NCBI RefSeq assembly: GCF_001684335.1
Contig: NZ_LOIC01000083.1
Location: 170,108-212,668, forward strand
Direction of reading: 5' to 3'
DNA: 42,561 nucleotides
Source of the DNA: Photorhabdus namnaonensis
GTDB taxonomy: Bacteria; Pseudomonadota; Gammaproteobacteria; Enterobacterales; Enterobacteriaceae
Shown here one piece after another: positions 9,675 through 17,517 of this stretch. Position 1 is the first letter of the stretch. Each line of letters starts with the position of its first letter. The notes under the pieces were generated by a model. It saw only the letters and a list, made by a program, of their open reading frames with translations. It did not search any database and was not told where the DNA came from. The position numbers were made by a program, and so were the translations under genes.

Positions 9675-10088
9675 ATGGGATTATCAAGTAGCCCTATTGC
9701 ATTACAAGCAGATAATGGGTTCTATTTAAGTCGAATTGATCGAGGAGGCGGGTTTGACTTTATTGAAGCTAATAAATCTATTATTGACATTTACACCAAA
9801 TATTCTGCAACACAACTTAGCTCTAATAAGATAGCCCTTCGTGCAAGCAATGGTCTCTATTTAAGTCGGATCTCTCTGGCTGGTAGCGATTATATAGTAG
9901 CGACAAAATCAGACATTGATATTTATTCTACTTTTACTTTAGAGTATATCGACGATAATGTGGTAGCTTTGTGTGCGGATAATGGAAAATATCTGAGTCG
10001 GATCAATGCTGGTGGTATTTTTAACTATATTAAACCGGATAAATACGACTTGGATATATATTGCCAGTTTAAAGTTATAAATCTGTAA
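9675..10088 (+). CDS. 137-aa triple-repeat (beta-trefoil, fascin-like) protein, copy 2
   Basis: The second tandem paralogue, again exactly 137 aa. Each of the three repeats keeps the ALxADNGxYLSR core, although repeat 2 reads ALRASNGLYLSR and the YIEA position there is YIVA. Repeat 3 ends with YCQFKV, like the YCHFK/FCHFK endings in the other copies, so the repeats hold position-specific identities. An additional residue near position 25 (GGGFDFIEA) is balanced elsewhere. The ribosome site GGAG lies 6 bases upstream of the ATG. No secretion signal. Function unknown. Confidence 0.85.
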   Translation: MGLSSSPIALQADNGFYLSRIDRGGGFDFIEANKSIIDIYTKYSATQLSSNKIALRASNGLYLSRISLAGSDYIVATKSDIDIYSTFTLEYIDDNVVALCADNGKYLSRINAGGIFNYIKPDKYDLDIYCQFKVINL

Positions 10089-10120
10089 TTGGATAATTTT
10101 GATCTTTACTGCATCTTATC

Positions 10121-10156
10121 ATGGTGGTCAATTTTATCTGACCACTATTATTTTAA
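10121..10156 (+). terminator. Terminator after repeat-protein copy 2
   Basis: GTGGTCA (10124-10130) pairs with TGACCAC (10139-10145), with flanking A-T pairs and a TATTATTTTA tail. Position and sequence correspond to the hairpin after copy 1. Confidence 0.7.
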
Positions 10157-10642
10157 TAGTAAAATAATAGGATTGGTTAATTAATATTATAGATGAAATG
10201 TTAATTATATTTCATAAGAATTTTATTGATAATGTATTCTTTATGTTACTAGTTATATAATTATCATCTTAAATTATTTTTCAGTTTCCTTATAATGTCT
10301 TAATTTTAATTTAAATATGACAATTTCTTCTGGTTATTTAATAATTACAAGTAATAACTGGCTATATCGTCCATAATAAATAGAAGATATATTTTATTGT
10401 TTAATGGTAATAGTATATATTCAACAAGGGAATTTAATTTCTATGGGCATAGAGAGTCAATGTGAGGTTTAAATGATATTCTATAAAGTTATTAATTATA
10501 CCCTATAGATTTCAAGATGGATCGCGACGGCAAGGGAGCGAATCCCCGGGAGCATAGGTAACTATGTGACTGGGGTGAGTGAGTGCAGCCAACAAAGAGG
10601 CAACTTGAAAGATGACGGGTATATATTTAAACGGAGGCTATG
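10157..10642. other. Leader region of copy 3, including an ERIC insertion
   Basis: AT-rich, no gene. Sequence blocks match the leader of copy 2 up to about 10496, then the ERIC element intervenes, then the short TATTTAAA plus ribosome-site segment resumes. Removing 127 bp makes the start-to-start distance from copy 2 about 841 bp, close to the 872 bp between copies 1 and 2. Confidence 0.55.
10497..10623. repeat. ERIC element (127 bp), first copy
   Basis: A complete enterobacterial repetitive intergenic consensus element bounded by TATACCC and GGGTATA. It contains the conserved core GAATCCCCGGGAGC and TGACTGGGGTGAGTGAG. It has the same length and orientation as the copy at 34206-34332 and differs by only a few substitutions. 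It is inserted in the 5-prime leader of repeat-protein copy 3, ending 10 bases before that gene's ribosome site, so it is probably transcribed as part of the leader and could fold and affect translation. Confidence 0.95.
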
Positions 10643-11056
10643 ATGGCATTATCAGAGCACACTATCGCATTGCAGGCAGATAATGGCCTTTATCTGAGTC
10701 GATTCAATATAGGAAGTATTAATTATATTCAGGCTGTAAGATATACTATTGGTGCTTCTTCCCGGTATGTAGTGACGCTATTTAATGCTTATACAATGGC
10801 ACTTCGGGCAGACAATGGGCTCTATTTGAGTCGGGTTGTTCGGCCTGGTGGTAATTATATTGAGGCTTCAAAATTGAATATTGATGCTCATTCTACGTTT
10901 ATTGTAGAAGATGTCGGCTATAATTTGATAGCACTAAAGGCAGATAATGGAAAATATCTGACTCGGCTTAAAACGAAAGGTATTCATTATATTAAGGCTG
11001 ATAAAACCAATATAGACGGATTTTGCCATTTTAAATTGATAACTCTGTTAGAGTAA
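10643..11056 (+). CDS. 137-aa triple-repeat (beta-trefoil, fascin-like) protein, copy 3
   Basis: The third tandem paralogue. Two in-frame ATGs occur at 10640 and 10643. The second gives 137 aa like the other copies, aligns with their MGL start and has proper spacing from GGAGG, so it is chosen. All three repeats retain ALxADNGxYLxR (the third as YLTR). Repeat 1 is the most divergent (YIQAVRYTIGASSRY). No signal peptide. The ERIC element just upstream is unique to this copy. A long-armed inverted repeat follows the stop (AAATAGTGAT with ATCACTATTT), then a T-rich run that can act as terminator. Function unknown. Confidence 0.85.
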   Translation: MALSEHTIALQADNGLYLSRFNIGSINYIQAVRYTIGASSRYVVTLFNAYTMALRADNGLYLSRVVRPGGNYIEASKLNIDAHSTFIVEDVGYNLIALKADNGKYLTRLKTKGIHYIKADKTNIDGFCHFKLITLLE

Positions 11057-11120
11057 ATAGTGATTTTGGCTGGTATTGGTTTTGTTTTGTCAGGAAAAAA
11101 GCTATCACTATTTTATTTTT
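11055..11120 (+). terminator. Probable terminator after copy 3
   Basis: A 10-bp inverted repeat, AAATAGTGAT starting at the stop codon and ATCACTATTT about 35 bases later, is followed by TTATTTTTATC. The loop is long, so efficiency is uncertain. Confidence 0.5.
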
Positions 11121-11293
11121 ATCCGACGGTAATATTTGGGCAGATAGATAATAATATATCCGGTAGTAGTCATCTGCGATAGTCTTGATGCGAGACAGAC
11201 TAAGTTGTTCCGGGATGATCAGACGGTAATAATTTGTCTGATATGTGTGATGCAGGTAGACTGCACGTTTGGTTTTATTTTGGAGTCATTTAC

Positions 11294-12271
11294 ATGAGCG
11301 AAACAGCAAACTGGCAGCCAAGCGCACCTATCGCCAACTTGTTGAAACGAGCGACTATTTTAGCAGAAATACGGCGCTTTTTCGCAGATCGTGGGGTATT
11401 GGAAGTTGAAACGCCTGCGATGGGTCAGTTTACAGTGACTGATATTCAATTATTTGCTTTTCAGACGGAGTTTGTTGGTCCGGGTGCTGCGGATGGTATG
11501 GCTCTTTATATGATGACAAGCCCGGAATATCACATGAAGCGCCTGCTGGCAGCAGGAAGCGGTCCTATTTATCAGCTTGGTCGTTGCTTCCGTAATGAAG
11601 AGGCGGGTCGTTATCATAATCCTGAATTTACCATGTTGGAATGGTATCGGCCTCACTATGATATGTATCGTTTGATGAATGAAGTTGATGATTTGCTCCA
11701 ACAGATCCTTGATTGTGAAAATGCAGAATCACTCTCTTATCAGCAAGCTTTCCTGCGTTATCTGGATATTGACCCGCTATCAGCAGAGAAAGAAAAATTG
11801 CGTGAAGTCGCGGCCAAACTGGATCTGAGTAATATTGCCGATAGAGAAGAAGACCGGGATACTTTATTACAGCTTTTGTTTGCTGTTGGTGTTGAACCGC
11901 ATATTGGTACTGAAAAGCCAACTTTTATCTACCATTTTCCGGCTTCTCAGGCTTCTTTGGCGGAAATCAGCAAAGAAGATCATCGGGTGGCAGAGCGTTT
12001 TGAAGTCTATTTTAAAGGCGTTGAATTGGCAAATGGCTTCCGTGAGCTAACTGATAGTCATGAGCAGCGTCAGCGTTTTGAACAGGATAACCGTAAACGT
12101 GCAGAGTTAGGTTTACCTGTTCGACCAATTGATGAAAATCTGATTGGCGCCCTGAAACAAGGGATGCCTGAGTGTGCAGGTGTGGCGCTTGGAGTCGATC
12201 GTTTAGTCATGTTGGCTTTGCGGGCTGAAAAGCTCAGTGATGTTATGGCCTTTTCGATAACTAAGGCGTAA
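11294..12271 (+). CDS. epmA: EF-P beta-lysylation: EF-P-(R)-beta-lysine ligase EpmA
   Basis: A 325-aa paralogue of the class II lysyl-tRNA synthetase catalytic domain that transfers (R)-beta-lysine to Lys34 of EF-P. It lacks the N-terminal anticodon-binding domain of LysRS, as the family does. Class II motif 2 ([19 protein letters not shown]) and motif 3 ([12 protein letters not shown]) are intact. The start at ATG 11294 ([10 protein letters not shown]) gives the E. coli length and follows GGAG; the open frame extends 20 codons upstream without family similarity. In E. coli the gene is divergent from and adjacent to frdA; here 3 kb of repeat-protein genes lie between. Confidence 0.96.
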   Translation: MSETANWQPSAPIANLLKRATILAEIRRFFADRGVLEVETPAMGQFTVTDIQLFAFQTEFVGPGAADGMALYMMTSPEYHMKRLLAAGSGPIYQLGRCFRNEEAGRYHNPEFTMLEWYRPHYDMYRLMNEVDDLLQQILDCENAESLSYQQAFLRYLDIDPLSAEKEKLREVAAKLDLSNIADREEDRDTLLQLLFAVGVEPHIGTEKPTFIYHFPASQASLAEISKEDHRVAERFEVYFKGVELANGFRELTDSHEQRQRFEQDNRKRAELGLPVRPIDENLIGALKQGMPECAGVALGVDRLVMLALRAEKLSDVMAFSITKA

Positions 12272-12286
12272 TTATCAAGCGGCAGG

Positions 12287-12315
12287 AACAAGGCGCTGAT
12301 TAAGGCGCCTTGTTT
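12287..12315. terminator. Bidirectional terminator between epmA and glpQ
   Basis: A perfect 10-bp stem, AACAAGGCGC with GCGCCTTGTT, in the 49-bp gap between two convergent genes. It can serve both, although the T-runs are short. Confidence 0.7.
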
Positions 12316-12320
12316 GCATC

Positions 12321-13397
12321 TTATTTATGTTGATGCTGTTTTTGCAAGAATTTCACCCCTAAATCGGGAAAATCGGTGAATACACCGTCTACGCCCGCTT
12401 GGTTATACATGATATCGAAAAGTTGATCGCTATTGGTGGCGTATTTAGGCAGTTGATCAACCCGAATCGTGTATGGATGGACTTCTATATTATTGGCGTG
12501 AGCCTCTTTCGCCATACCGGTTAACTTAATATTGGTTAGTGTGGAATCCTCAGACACAATCATATGATAATCAGGGCCAATGCCATCAGCATATTTTGCC
12601 ACTTGTTTCATAGCACCTGGTTTGAACATCCAGTCATAGCTGTAATTTGTCCATTGGCCGTCTGATTGTTTTTCATAAGTTTCATTCCAGTCGGTGTAGG
12701 CGATAAGTTGAACTAGTTTCAGATCCATGCCTAACTTGGGTTGCAGTTCGTTTTTGATGCGTTTAAGTTCGTTGACATCAAAACATTGCAGATAAACTTT
12801 GTCGCTTTTCTTGGTGTAACCATACTCTTTTAGCACTGTCAGCACCTTAGTGGAAATATCTTTACCCTCTTGTTGGTGGAACCACGGTGCTTTAATCTCT
12901 GGGTAAATACCGATGCTTTTGCCGGTAGATTTATTTAATCCTTGAACAAACTCAATCTCTTCCTGAAAAGTATGGATTCGGAAATCAGATTTCCACATCG
13001 GGAAACGGTTGGCGAAGTTCTGTACCTGTTGATTATTTTTAATATCGAAGCCTTCCGTGAATTTTAATGACTTGATTTCAGATAAGGTAAAGTCGATGGC
13101 ATAGTAGCGTCCATCTTGGCGAGCACGGTTAGGGAATTTATCGGCAACGTCAGTGACACGATCAAGGTAGTGGTCATGTAAGACTACCAGTTCATTATCT
13201 TTAGTCATGACCAGATCTTGTTCCAGATAATCAGCACCTTCGGCATAAGCCATCGCTTTGGCTGGTAGAGTGTGTTCAGGCAGATATCCACTTGCGCCTC
13301 GATGGGCGATAACAATCTTATCTGCCGCTTGTGTGATGCCTGACATCGATGAGGCTAAAATAATACCTGTTATTATTGTTTTGATTGGAGTTTGCAT
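12321..13397 (-). CDS. glpQ: Periplasmic glycerophosphodiester phosphodiesterase
   Basis: A 358-aa enzyme that hydrolyses glycerophosphodiesters to glycerol-3-phosphate and an alcohol in the periplasm. Residues 1-24 are a Sec signal peptide (likely cut at TQA-ADK). The GDPD catalytic motifs HRGASGYLPEHT (His32, Arg33) and LEQDLVMTKD...LHDHYLDR are intact. It lies downstream of glpT in the same orientation, but a 191-bp gap with a terminator-like hairpin separates the two, unlike the tight glpTQ operon of E. coli. The ribosome site is GGAG. Confidence 0.96.
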   Translation of the reverse strand: MQTPIKTIITGIILASSMSGITQAADKIVIAHRGASGYLPEHTLPAKAMAYAEGADYLEQDLVMTKDNELVVLHDHYLDRVTDVADKFPNRARQDGRYYAIDFTLSEIKSLKFTEGFDIKNNQQVQNFANRFPMWKSDFRIHTFQEEIEFVQGLNKSTGKSIGIYPEIKAPWFHQQEGKDISTKVLTVLKEYGYTKKSDKVYLQCFDVNELKRIKNELQPKLGMDLKLVQLIAYTDWNETYEKQSDGQWTNYSYDWMFKPGAMKQVAKYADGIGPDYHMIVSEDSTLTNIKLTGMAKEAHANNIEVHPYTIRVDQLPKYATNSDQLFDIMYNQAGVDGVFTDFPDLGVKFLQKQHQHK

Positions 13398-13501
13398 GTG
13401 TGTTTCTCCGTTTTAGTTATGAGGTGAACTTTATCTCATTAAACTGTGTGTTTGGTTGTGTTAATCATGCTTATTGGCATAGTTTCTTATTTTAGAGGCT
13501 G

Positions 13502-13536
13502 AAAAAAAACCGCGACATATAGATAATGACGCGGCT
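13502..13536 (-). terminator. Terminator-like hairpin between glpT and glpQ
   Basis: On the minus strand AGCCGCG pairs with CGCGGTT (one G-U), and the arm is followed immediately by a run of eight T. It sits 53 bp after the glpT stop and 105 bp before the glpQ start. Either glpQ has its own promoter in the 100 bp below it, or transcription is attenuated here. Confidence 0.8.
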
Positions 13537-13588
13537 CAATTAATATTATCAGCGATATATCACAGTTTAATGACAGAGGTTATCCATA

Positions 13589-14932
13589 TTATTGGACTAT
13601 TTCTTGTTTATGTTTTTTTTCGGTAATCGTGACGATTAGCAATAGAATAACGGACAAGATACTACCACCAATCATTACCATAAAGCCGCTGTCCCAACCG
13701 AAAAAGTCAACGGTGTAGCCGATGATAGCACTTGCGGCAACAGAGCCGCCTAAGTAACCAAATAAGCCAGTGAAGCCGGCGGCGGTACCTGCGGCTTTCT
13801 TAGGAGCCAGCTCAAGGGCATGCAGACCAGTCAGCATAACTGGGCCGTAGATAAGGAAACCAATAGTCAGCATACAAGCCATATCCACCGTTGGGTTACC
13901 TGGTGGGTTCAACCAGAATACGATAGTTGCAATCGTAACCAGTGTCATAAAGAACACGCCGGTTGCACCACGGTTACCTTTAAATATTTTGTCTGACATC
14001 CAACCGCATAGTAGCGTGCCTGGGATACCGGCATATTCGTACAGGAAATAAGCCCATGAAGATTTATCCAGTGCGAAATGCTTGGCTTCACGTAGATAAG
14101 TTGGTGACCAATCAAGAATGCCGTAACGTAGCAGATAAACAAATACGTTAGCCATAGCAACCATCCACAGCAGTTTGTTCGGTAACACGTACTGCATGAA
14201 AATCTGTTTAGCGGTTAATTCTTTTTCATCTTTCTCTGTATAGTCAGATGGATAGTCGTTTTTATACTCTTCGATTGGTGGCAAGCCACAGGATTGTGGT
14301 GTGTCACGCATCAGCGCGAACGCAATCAATGCAACGAAAATAGCGGCGAAAGCTGGCATATAGAGTGCGGCTTTCCAGTCATTGAACCACGCCATACCTA
14401 ACAGGAATAGCAATGGTGGTAAGCCTCCGCCAACATTGTGCGCGCAGTTCCAGATAGAAACGATACCGCCACGCTCTTTCTGTGACCACCAGTGCACCAT
14501 AGTACGACCACAAGGAGGCCAACCCATACCCTGGAACCAGCCACATAGGAACAACAGTATGAACATGGTAGTGATGCTGGAAGTTGCCCAAGGTACGAAA
14601 CCCATAAACAGCATCACAATAGCCGCAAGGAGCAGACCGGCGGGTAAGAAGAATCGTGGGTTGGAACGGTCGGATACGGAGCCCATGATGAATTTGGAGA
14701 AACCGTATGCGATAGAGATCCCTGATAGCGCGAAACCGAGCTCACCTTTGGAGAAACCCTGCTCAACCAGATAAGGCATTGCCAGAGCAAAATTTTTCCT
14801 TACCAAATAATAAGCCGCGTAGCCAAAGAAAATCCCCATAAAAATTTGCCAGCGTAAGCGACGATAGACGGGATCTATCTGTTCTGTTGACAGCCGGGGC
14901 TTATGAGGCGCCGGCTTGAAAATACTTAACAT
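13589..14932 (-). CDS. glpT: Glycerol-3-phosphate:phosphate antiporter
   Basis: A 447-aa major facilitator superfamily antiporter of the inner membrane, exchanging glycerol-3-phosphate for phosphate. It has about 12 predicted transmembrane helices, the organophosphate:phosphate antiporter signature ([18 protein letters not shown]) and the conserved N-terminal [11 protein letters not shown]. coli GlpT is 452 aa. The strong ribosome site GGAGG precedes ATG 14932. The upstream region holds a GlpR-like operator and a consensus CRP site. GlpT is also the usual entry route of fosfomycin. Confidence 0.97.
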   Translation of the reverse strand: MLSIFKPAPHKPRLSTEQIDPVYRRLRWQIFMGIFFGYAAYYLVRKNFALAMPYLVEQGFSKGELGFALSGISIAYGFSKFIMGSVSDRSNPRFFLPAGLLLAAIVMLFMGFVPWATSSITTMFILLFLCGWFQGMGWPPCGRTMVHWWSQKERGGIVSIWNCAHNVGGGLPPLLFLLGMAWFNDWKAALYMPAFAAIFVALIAFALMRDTPQSCGLPPIEEYKNDYPSDYTEKDEKELTAKQIFMQYVLPNKLLWMVAMANVFVYLLRYGILDWSPTYLREAKHFALDKSSWAYFLYEYAGIPGTLLCGWMSDKIFKGNRGATGVFFMTLVTIATIVFWLNPPGNPTVDMACMLTIGFLIYGPVMLTGLHALELAPKKAAGTAAGFTGLFGYLGGSVAASAIIGYTVDFFGWDSGFMVMIGGSILSVILLLIVTITEKKHKQEIVQ

Positions 14933-15024
14933 ATTTTGCCTCCGATGGCATTTCTAGTTATATAAATAGCTCGCCGGTTGACTAATGCCACCGGATGGGA
15001 AAATGAAAGGTTTTGTAAGTGGTT

Positions 15025-15042
15025 ATTTTCCATAACGAAAAT
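15025..15042 (-). promoter_or_regulatory. Probable GlpR operator upstream of glpT
   Basis: ATTTTCCATAACGAAAAT is a 6-bp-arm dyad that matches the E. coli GlpR consensus (ATGTTCGATAACGAACAT) at 15 of 18 positions, 93 bp before the glpT start. A second, weaker dyad, TTTTTGTT with AACAAAAA (15222-15245), may be another site. GlpR repression relieved by glycerol-3-phosphate is the known control of this operon in E. coli. Confidence 0.7.
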
Positions 15043-15163
15043 TATGATAGTCGAAATAACCCAACCTATCTGTGAAACAACCCTCAGTTGTTAAAGTTGT
15101 TCTGTCCCAGCGACAATTCTGAGTGATTTGTTAACTTTTTAAAATGTACTTTACCAATGAAAT

Positions 15164-15179
15164 TGTGACTACTGTCACA
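15164..15179 (-). promoter_or_regulatory. Consensus CRP binding site upstream of glpT
   Basis: TGTGACTACTGTCACA is a perfect match to TGTGA-N6-TCACA with A/T-rich flanks. It lies about 230 bp before the glpT start, and about 260 bp before the DUF29 gene on the other side, so it could act on either. glpT is the more likely target by analogy with E. coli. Confidence 0.85.
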
Positions 15180-15440
15180 ATAACGAGCTTTATTTAATTG
15201 TTGGTGAGCGTTTTTGGTTCGTTTTTGTTCTTTATCAAACAAAAACCATAGTTTTTATGCATCTTTTTATTCGTATTTGTTACTTCATGTGGTCTTACCA
15301 AACGAAGGGGCCTTCTCAATTTATGTTGAATAGGTTGCTAATCGATTTTGATGATAAACATACTGTTTTGACGGTATGCCAATAATCTGCCAGACTCATA
15401 ATTTGTACAGTTGCATAGCTGATACACAAGTGGAGGAACC

Positions 15441-15872
15441 ATGACGACACGTTATGACAGCGATTTTTATGGTTGGACTCAGGAGCAGGCCGGTTTGCTT
15501 CGTTCCGGTGATTTGAGTCAGTTGGATACGGAAAATCTTCTTGAGGAAATTGAGGCTATGGGGCGAAGCGAGCGCAGAGAATTACGATCCCGGCTGGAAA
15601 TTTTACTCGCACACTTACTGAAATGGAGATATCAGGCAGATCGCAGAGGGCGGAGTTGGGAACTGATTATTGAGGAACAGCGTGATAAGGCAATTGACTG
15701 TTTGCAAGAATCTCCTAGTTTGAAAAATAAGTTGAATGAGCACTTGGAAAAAGCTTACATCGCCGCTCGTCGATTGGCAGAAAAAGAAACGTTAATTAAT
15801 CGAAATATATTTCCTGAAACTTGTCCTTGGACGTTTGAGCAAATAATGGATGAAAATTTTTGGCCTGAATAG
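15441..15872 (+). CDS. DUF29 family protein
   Basis: A 143-aa soluble, mostly helical protein with the DUF29 layout. It begins with the N-terminal YDSDFYGWTQEQAGLLRSG and continues with NLLEEIEAMGRSERREL, the HLLKWRYQ helix, and a C-terminal NIFPETCPWTFEQIMD close to the end. The family is most frequent in cyanobacteria and scattered in proteobacteria; its function is not known. The ribosome site GGAGG precedes the ATG. It is flanked by glpT (divergent) and gldA (convergent) and has its own terminator, so it is a single-gene unit. Patchy distribution suggests horizontal acquisition. Confidence 0.85.
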   Translation: MTTRYDSDFYGWTQEQAGLLRSGDLSQLDTENLLEEIEAMGRSERRELRSRLEILLAHLLKWRYQADRRGRSWELIIEEQRDKAIDCLQESPSLKNKLNEHLEKAYIAARRLAEKETLINRNIFPETCPWTFEQIMDENFWPE

Positions 15873-15892
15873 ACTTGATAAATTTGTTTCCT

Positions 15893-15922
15893 AACGCACT
15901 GATTTTGGACAGTGCGTTTTCT
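15893..15922 (+). terminator. Terminator of the DUF29 gene
   Basis: A perfect 9-bp stem, AACGCACTG with CAGTGCGTT, followed by TTTTCTC, 20 bp after the stop. Confidence 0.85.
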
Positions 15923-16054
15923 CGTTGTTCAACAACTCAGTTGATTGATCTTCACTTCACTATAAGCAGTATTAACAGAAATTATTTTTTTCGGTGGATA
16001 CTCATTGTATTAGCTAAAATTATCCTTTTTTATTTCCGAACTTTAGTGGTTCGA

Positions 16055-16085
16055 AAAAGAATAAAAGCGGACAATTTGCCCGCTC
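16055..16085 (-). terminator. Terminator of gldA
   Basis: On the minus strand AGCGG pairs with CCGCT, extended inward, followed by TTTTATTCTTTTT. It lies just after the gldA stop. Confidence 0.7.
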
Positions 16086-16094
16086 TTGTTAAAC

Positions 16095-17195
16095 TTAATA
16101 CAGCCAGTCGCGTCCCATCCGGTCAGCAGCCATAATAGCGGCGTACACTTTTTCCGGCGTCACTTCAAAAGGCAGGTTGTGAATGGTTTCTTCCTCGGCA
16201 CAACTCGCTTTCGCTACTGCCATCACTTTTTCTTTCAGTTTTTCACCATCTTTCACGCCAAGTTGATCCAGAGTAACCGGCAGCCCCATCTGTACACAGA
16301 AATCAAGGAAAGTATCTAATTCTTCATTTGGGCTATTTTCCAGTATTAGTTGAACTAATATCCCGAAGGCGACCTTTTCACCGTGGTACATGTGGTGGCA
16401 TTCTTCTAGTACGGTAAAGCCATTGTGTATGGAATGAGCGGCGGCTAAACCTGTATTTTCAAAGCCCAAGCCACTTAAGTAAGTAATTGCCTCGATAACA
16501 CTTTCCACCGCCGGTGTACTGACGCCGGCTTCAACAGCCAGCTTTGCTTTATAGCCTTCTTCTAACAAAGTTTCGTAACAGAGATGGGAAAGAGCTATTG
16601 CGATACGGGATATCCCGCCATCTGTCATTCGCGGTTTATGGCTGGCTCCACAAACCCGGGCTTCGAAGTAAGTCGCCAGCGCGTCGCCAATTCCGGCAAT
16701 CAGAAAGCGGGTTGGGGCTTTAGCGATAATGCTGGTATCGACCAGGACAATATCTGGGTTTGTTGGGAAAAACTGATAGTCTTCATATTTGCCATCATCG
16801 CTGTAAATAACAGAGAGCGCGCTGGTCGGGGCATTAGTGGAAGCGATAGTGGGGGCAATCAGAACAGGTAATCTGGATTCGTAAGCGACCGCTTTTGCGG
16901 TATCTTGTACTTTGCCGCCACCGATACCAATAACGGCTTGGCATTCATGTTTTTTAAGAATGTCAGACAGGCGTTGAATCTCATTCCGACTACATTCACC
17001 GCCAAACACTTCAAAATGGCGGGTGATTTCATACTGTTCCAGGCTGTTATGAACGGCATCTCCCACCAATTTCATCGCGGAGTTACCGATGATAACCAAA
17101 ACGTGGTCGGCGATGGTTTTTGTGTATTTACCAATATGGAGCAGGGCATCAGGTCCTTGAATATATTTGGATGGGGATTGAATAATTTTCAGCAT
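16095..17195 (-). CDS. gldA: Glycerol dehydrogenase (iron-containing/zinc ADH family), possible FucO stand-in
   Basis: A 366-aa NAD-dependent polyol dehydrogenase, E. coli GldA being 367 aa. The dinucleotide-binding GIGGGKVQDTAKAVA, the APTIAST segment, and the metal ligands in GIGDALATYFEAR, AHSIHNGF and MYHGEKVAFG are present. The enzyme oxidises glycerol to dihydroxyacetone and also interconverts 1,2-propanediol with hydroxyacetone. It sits downstream of fucA in the same orientation, exactly where E. coli carries fucO (lactaldehyde reductase). A role in disposing of fucose-derived lactaldehyde is therefore plausible but inferred. The 322-bp gap after fucA means that it may have its own promoter. 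The ribosome site is AAGGAG. Confidence 0.93.
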   Translation of the reverse strand: MLKIIQSPSKYIQGPDALLHIGKYTKTIADHVLVIIGNSAMKLVGDAVHNSLEQYEITRHFEVFGGECSRNEIQRLSDILKKHECQAVIGIGGGKVQDTAKAVAYESRLPVLIAPTIASTNAPTSALSVIYSDDGKYEDYQFFPTNPDIVLVDTSIIAKAPTRFLIAGIGDALATYFEARVCGASHKPRMTDGGISRIAIALSHLCYETLLEEGYKAKLAVEAGVSTPAVESVIEAITYLSGLGFENTGLAAAHSIHNGFTVLEECHHMYHGEKVAFGILVQLILENSPNEELDTFLDFCVQMGLPVTLDQLGVKDGEKLKEKVMAVAKASCAEEETIHNLPFEVTPEKVYAAIMAADRMGRDWLY

Positions 17196-17517
17196 AAAAA
17201 TACTCCTTTTGTGGAAACTAAATATCTATTTGCTGTATAAATCTTCTTAAACAGGAAGCAAAATGTGGCAGACCAGTAAACTGTCTTCGGATGAAAAAAG
17301 TACTTAAATTACTTAACAGACTAACACAACCTATAAAAATTAATGGTTGGTTATGGATAAATAAAGTTGTTATACCCGTTTTATAGTAGGAAATGTGTGT
17401 TTTTTTGATCTATGCCCGGATCTTTGCACTGGAACAGGCCCTTCTTCTCCATTGGGCCTGGCTGAGTCTGGGGAAGCTAGCGCCATAATGACAGCCAGAC
17501 AAAATGGTCCTATTTTT
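17196..17517. other. Intergenic region between fucA and gldA
   Basis: 322 bp without a gene. It contains a 7-bp inverted repeat, CAGGCCC (17435-17441) with GGGCCTG (17454-17460), about 60 bp below the fucA stop, which may stall or stabilise the fucA transcript but lacks a T-run. The gldA promoter, if separate, would lie at about 17220-17420. Confidence 0.5.

Larger units (their letters stand above)
14933..15440. other. glpT / DUF29 divergent control region
   Basis: 508 bp without a gene, containing the GlpR-like operators and CRP site described separately. The right part, from about 15250, probably holds the promoter of the DUF29 gene, for which I see no distinctive operator. Confidence 0.55.
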
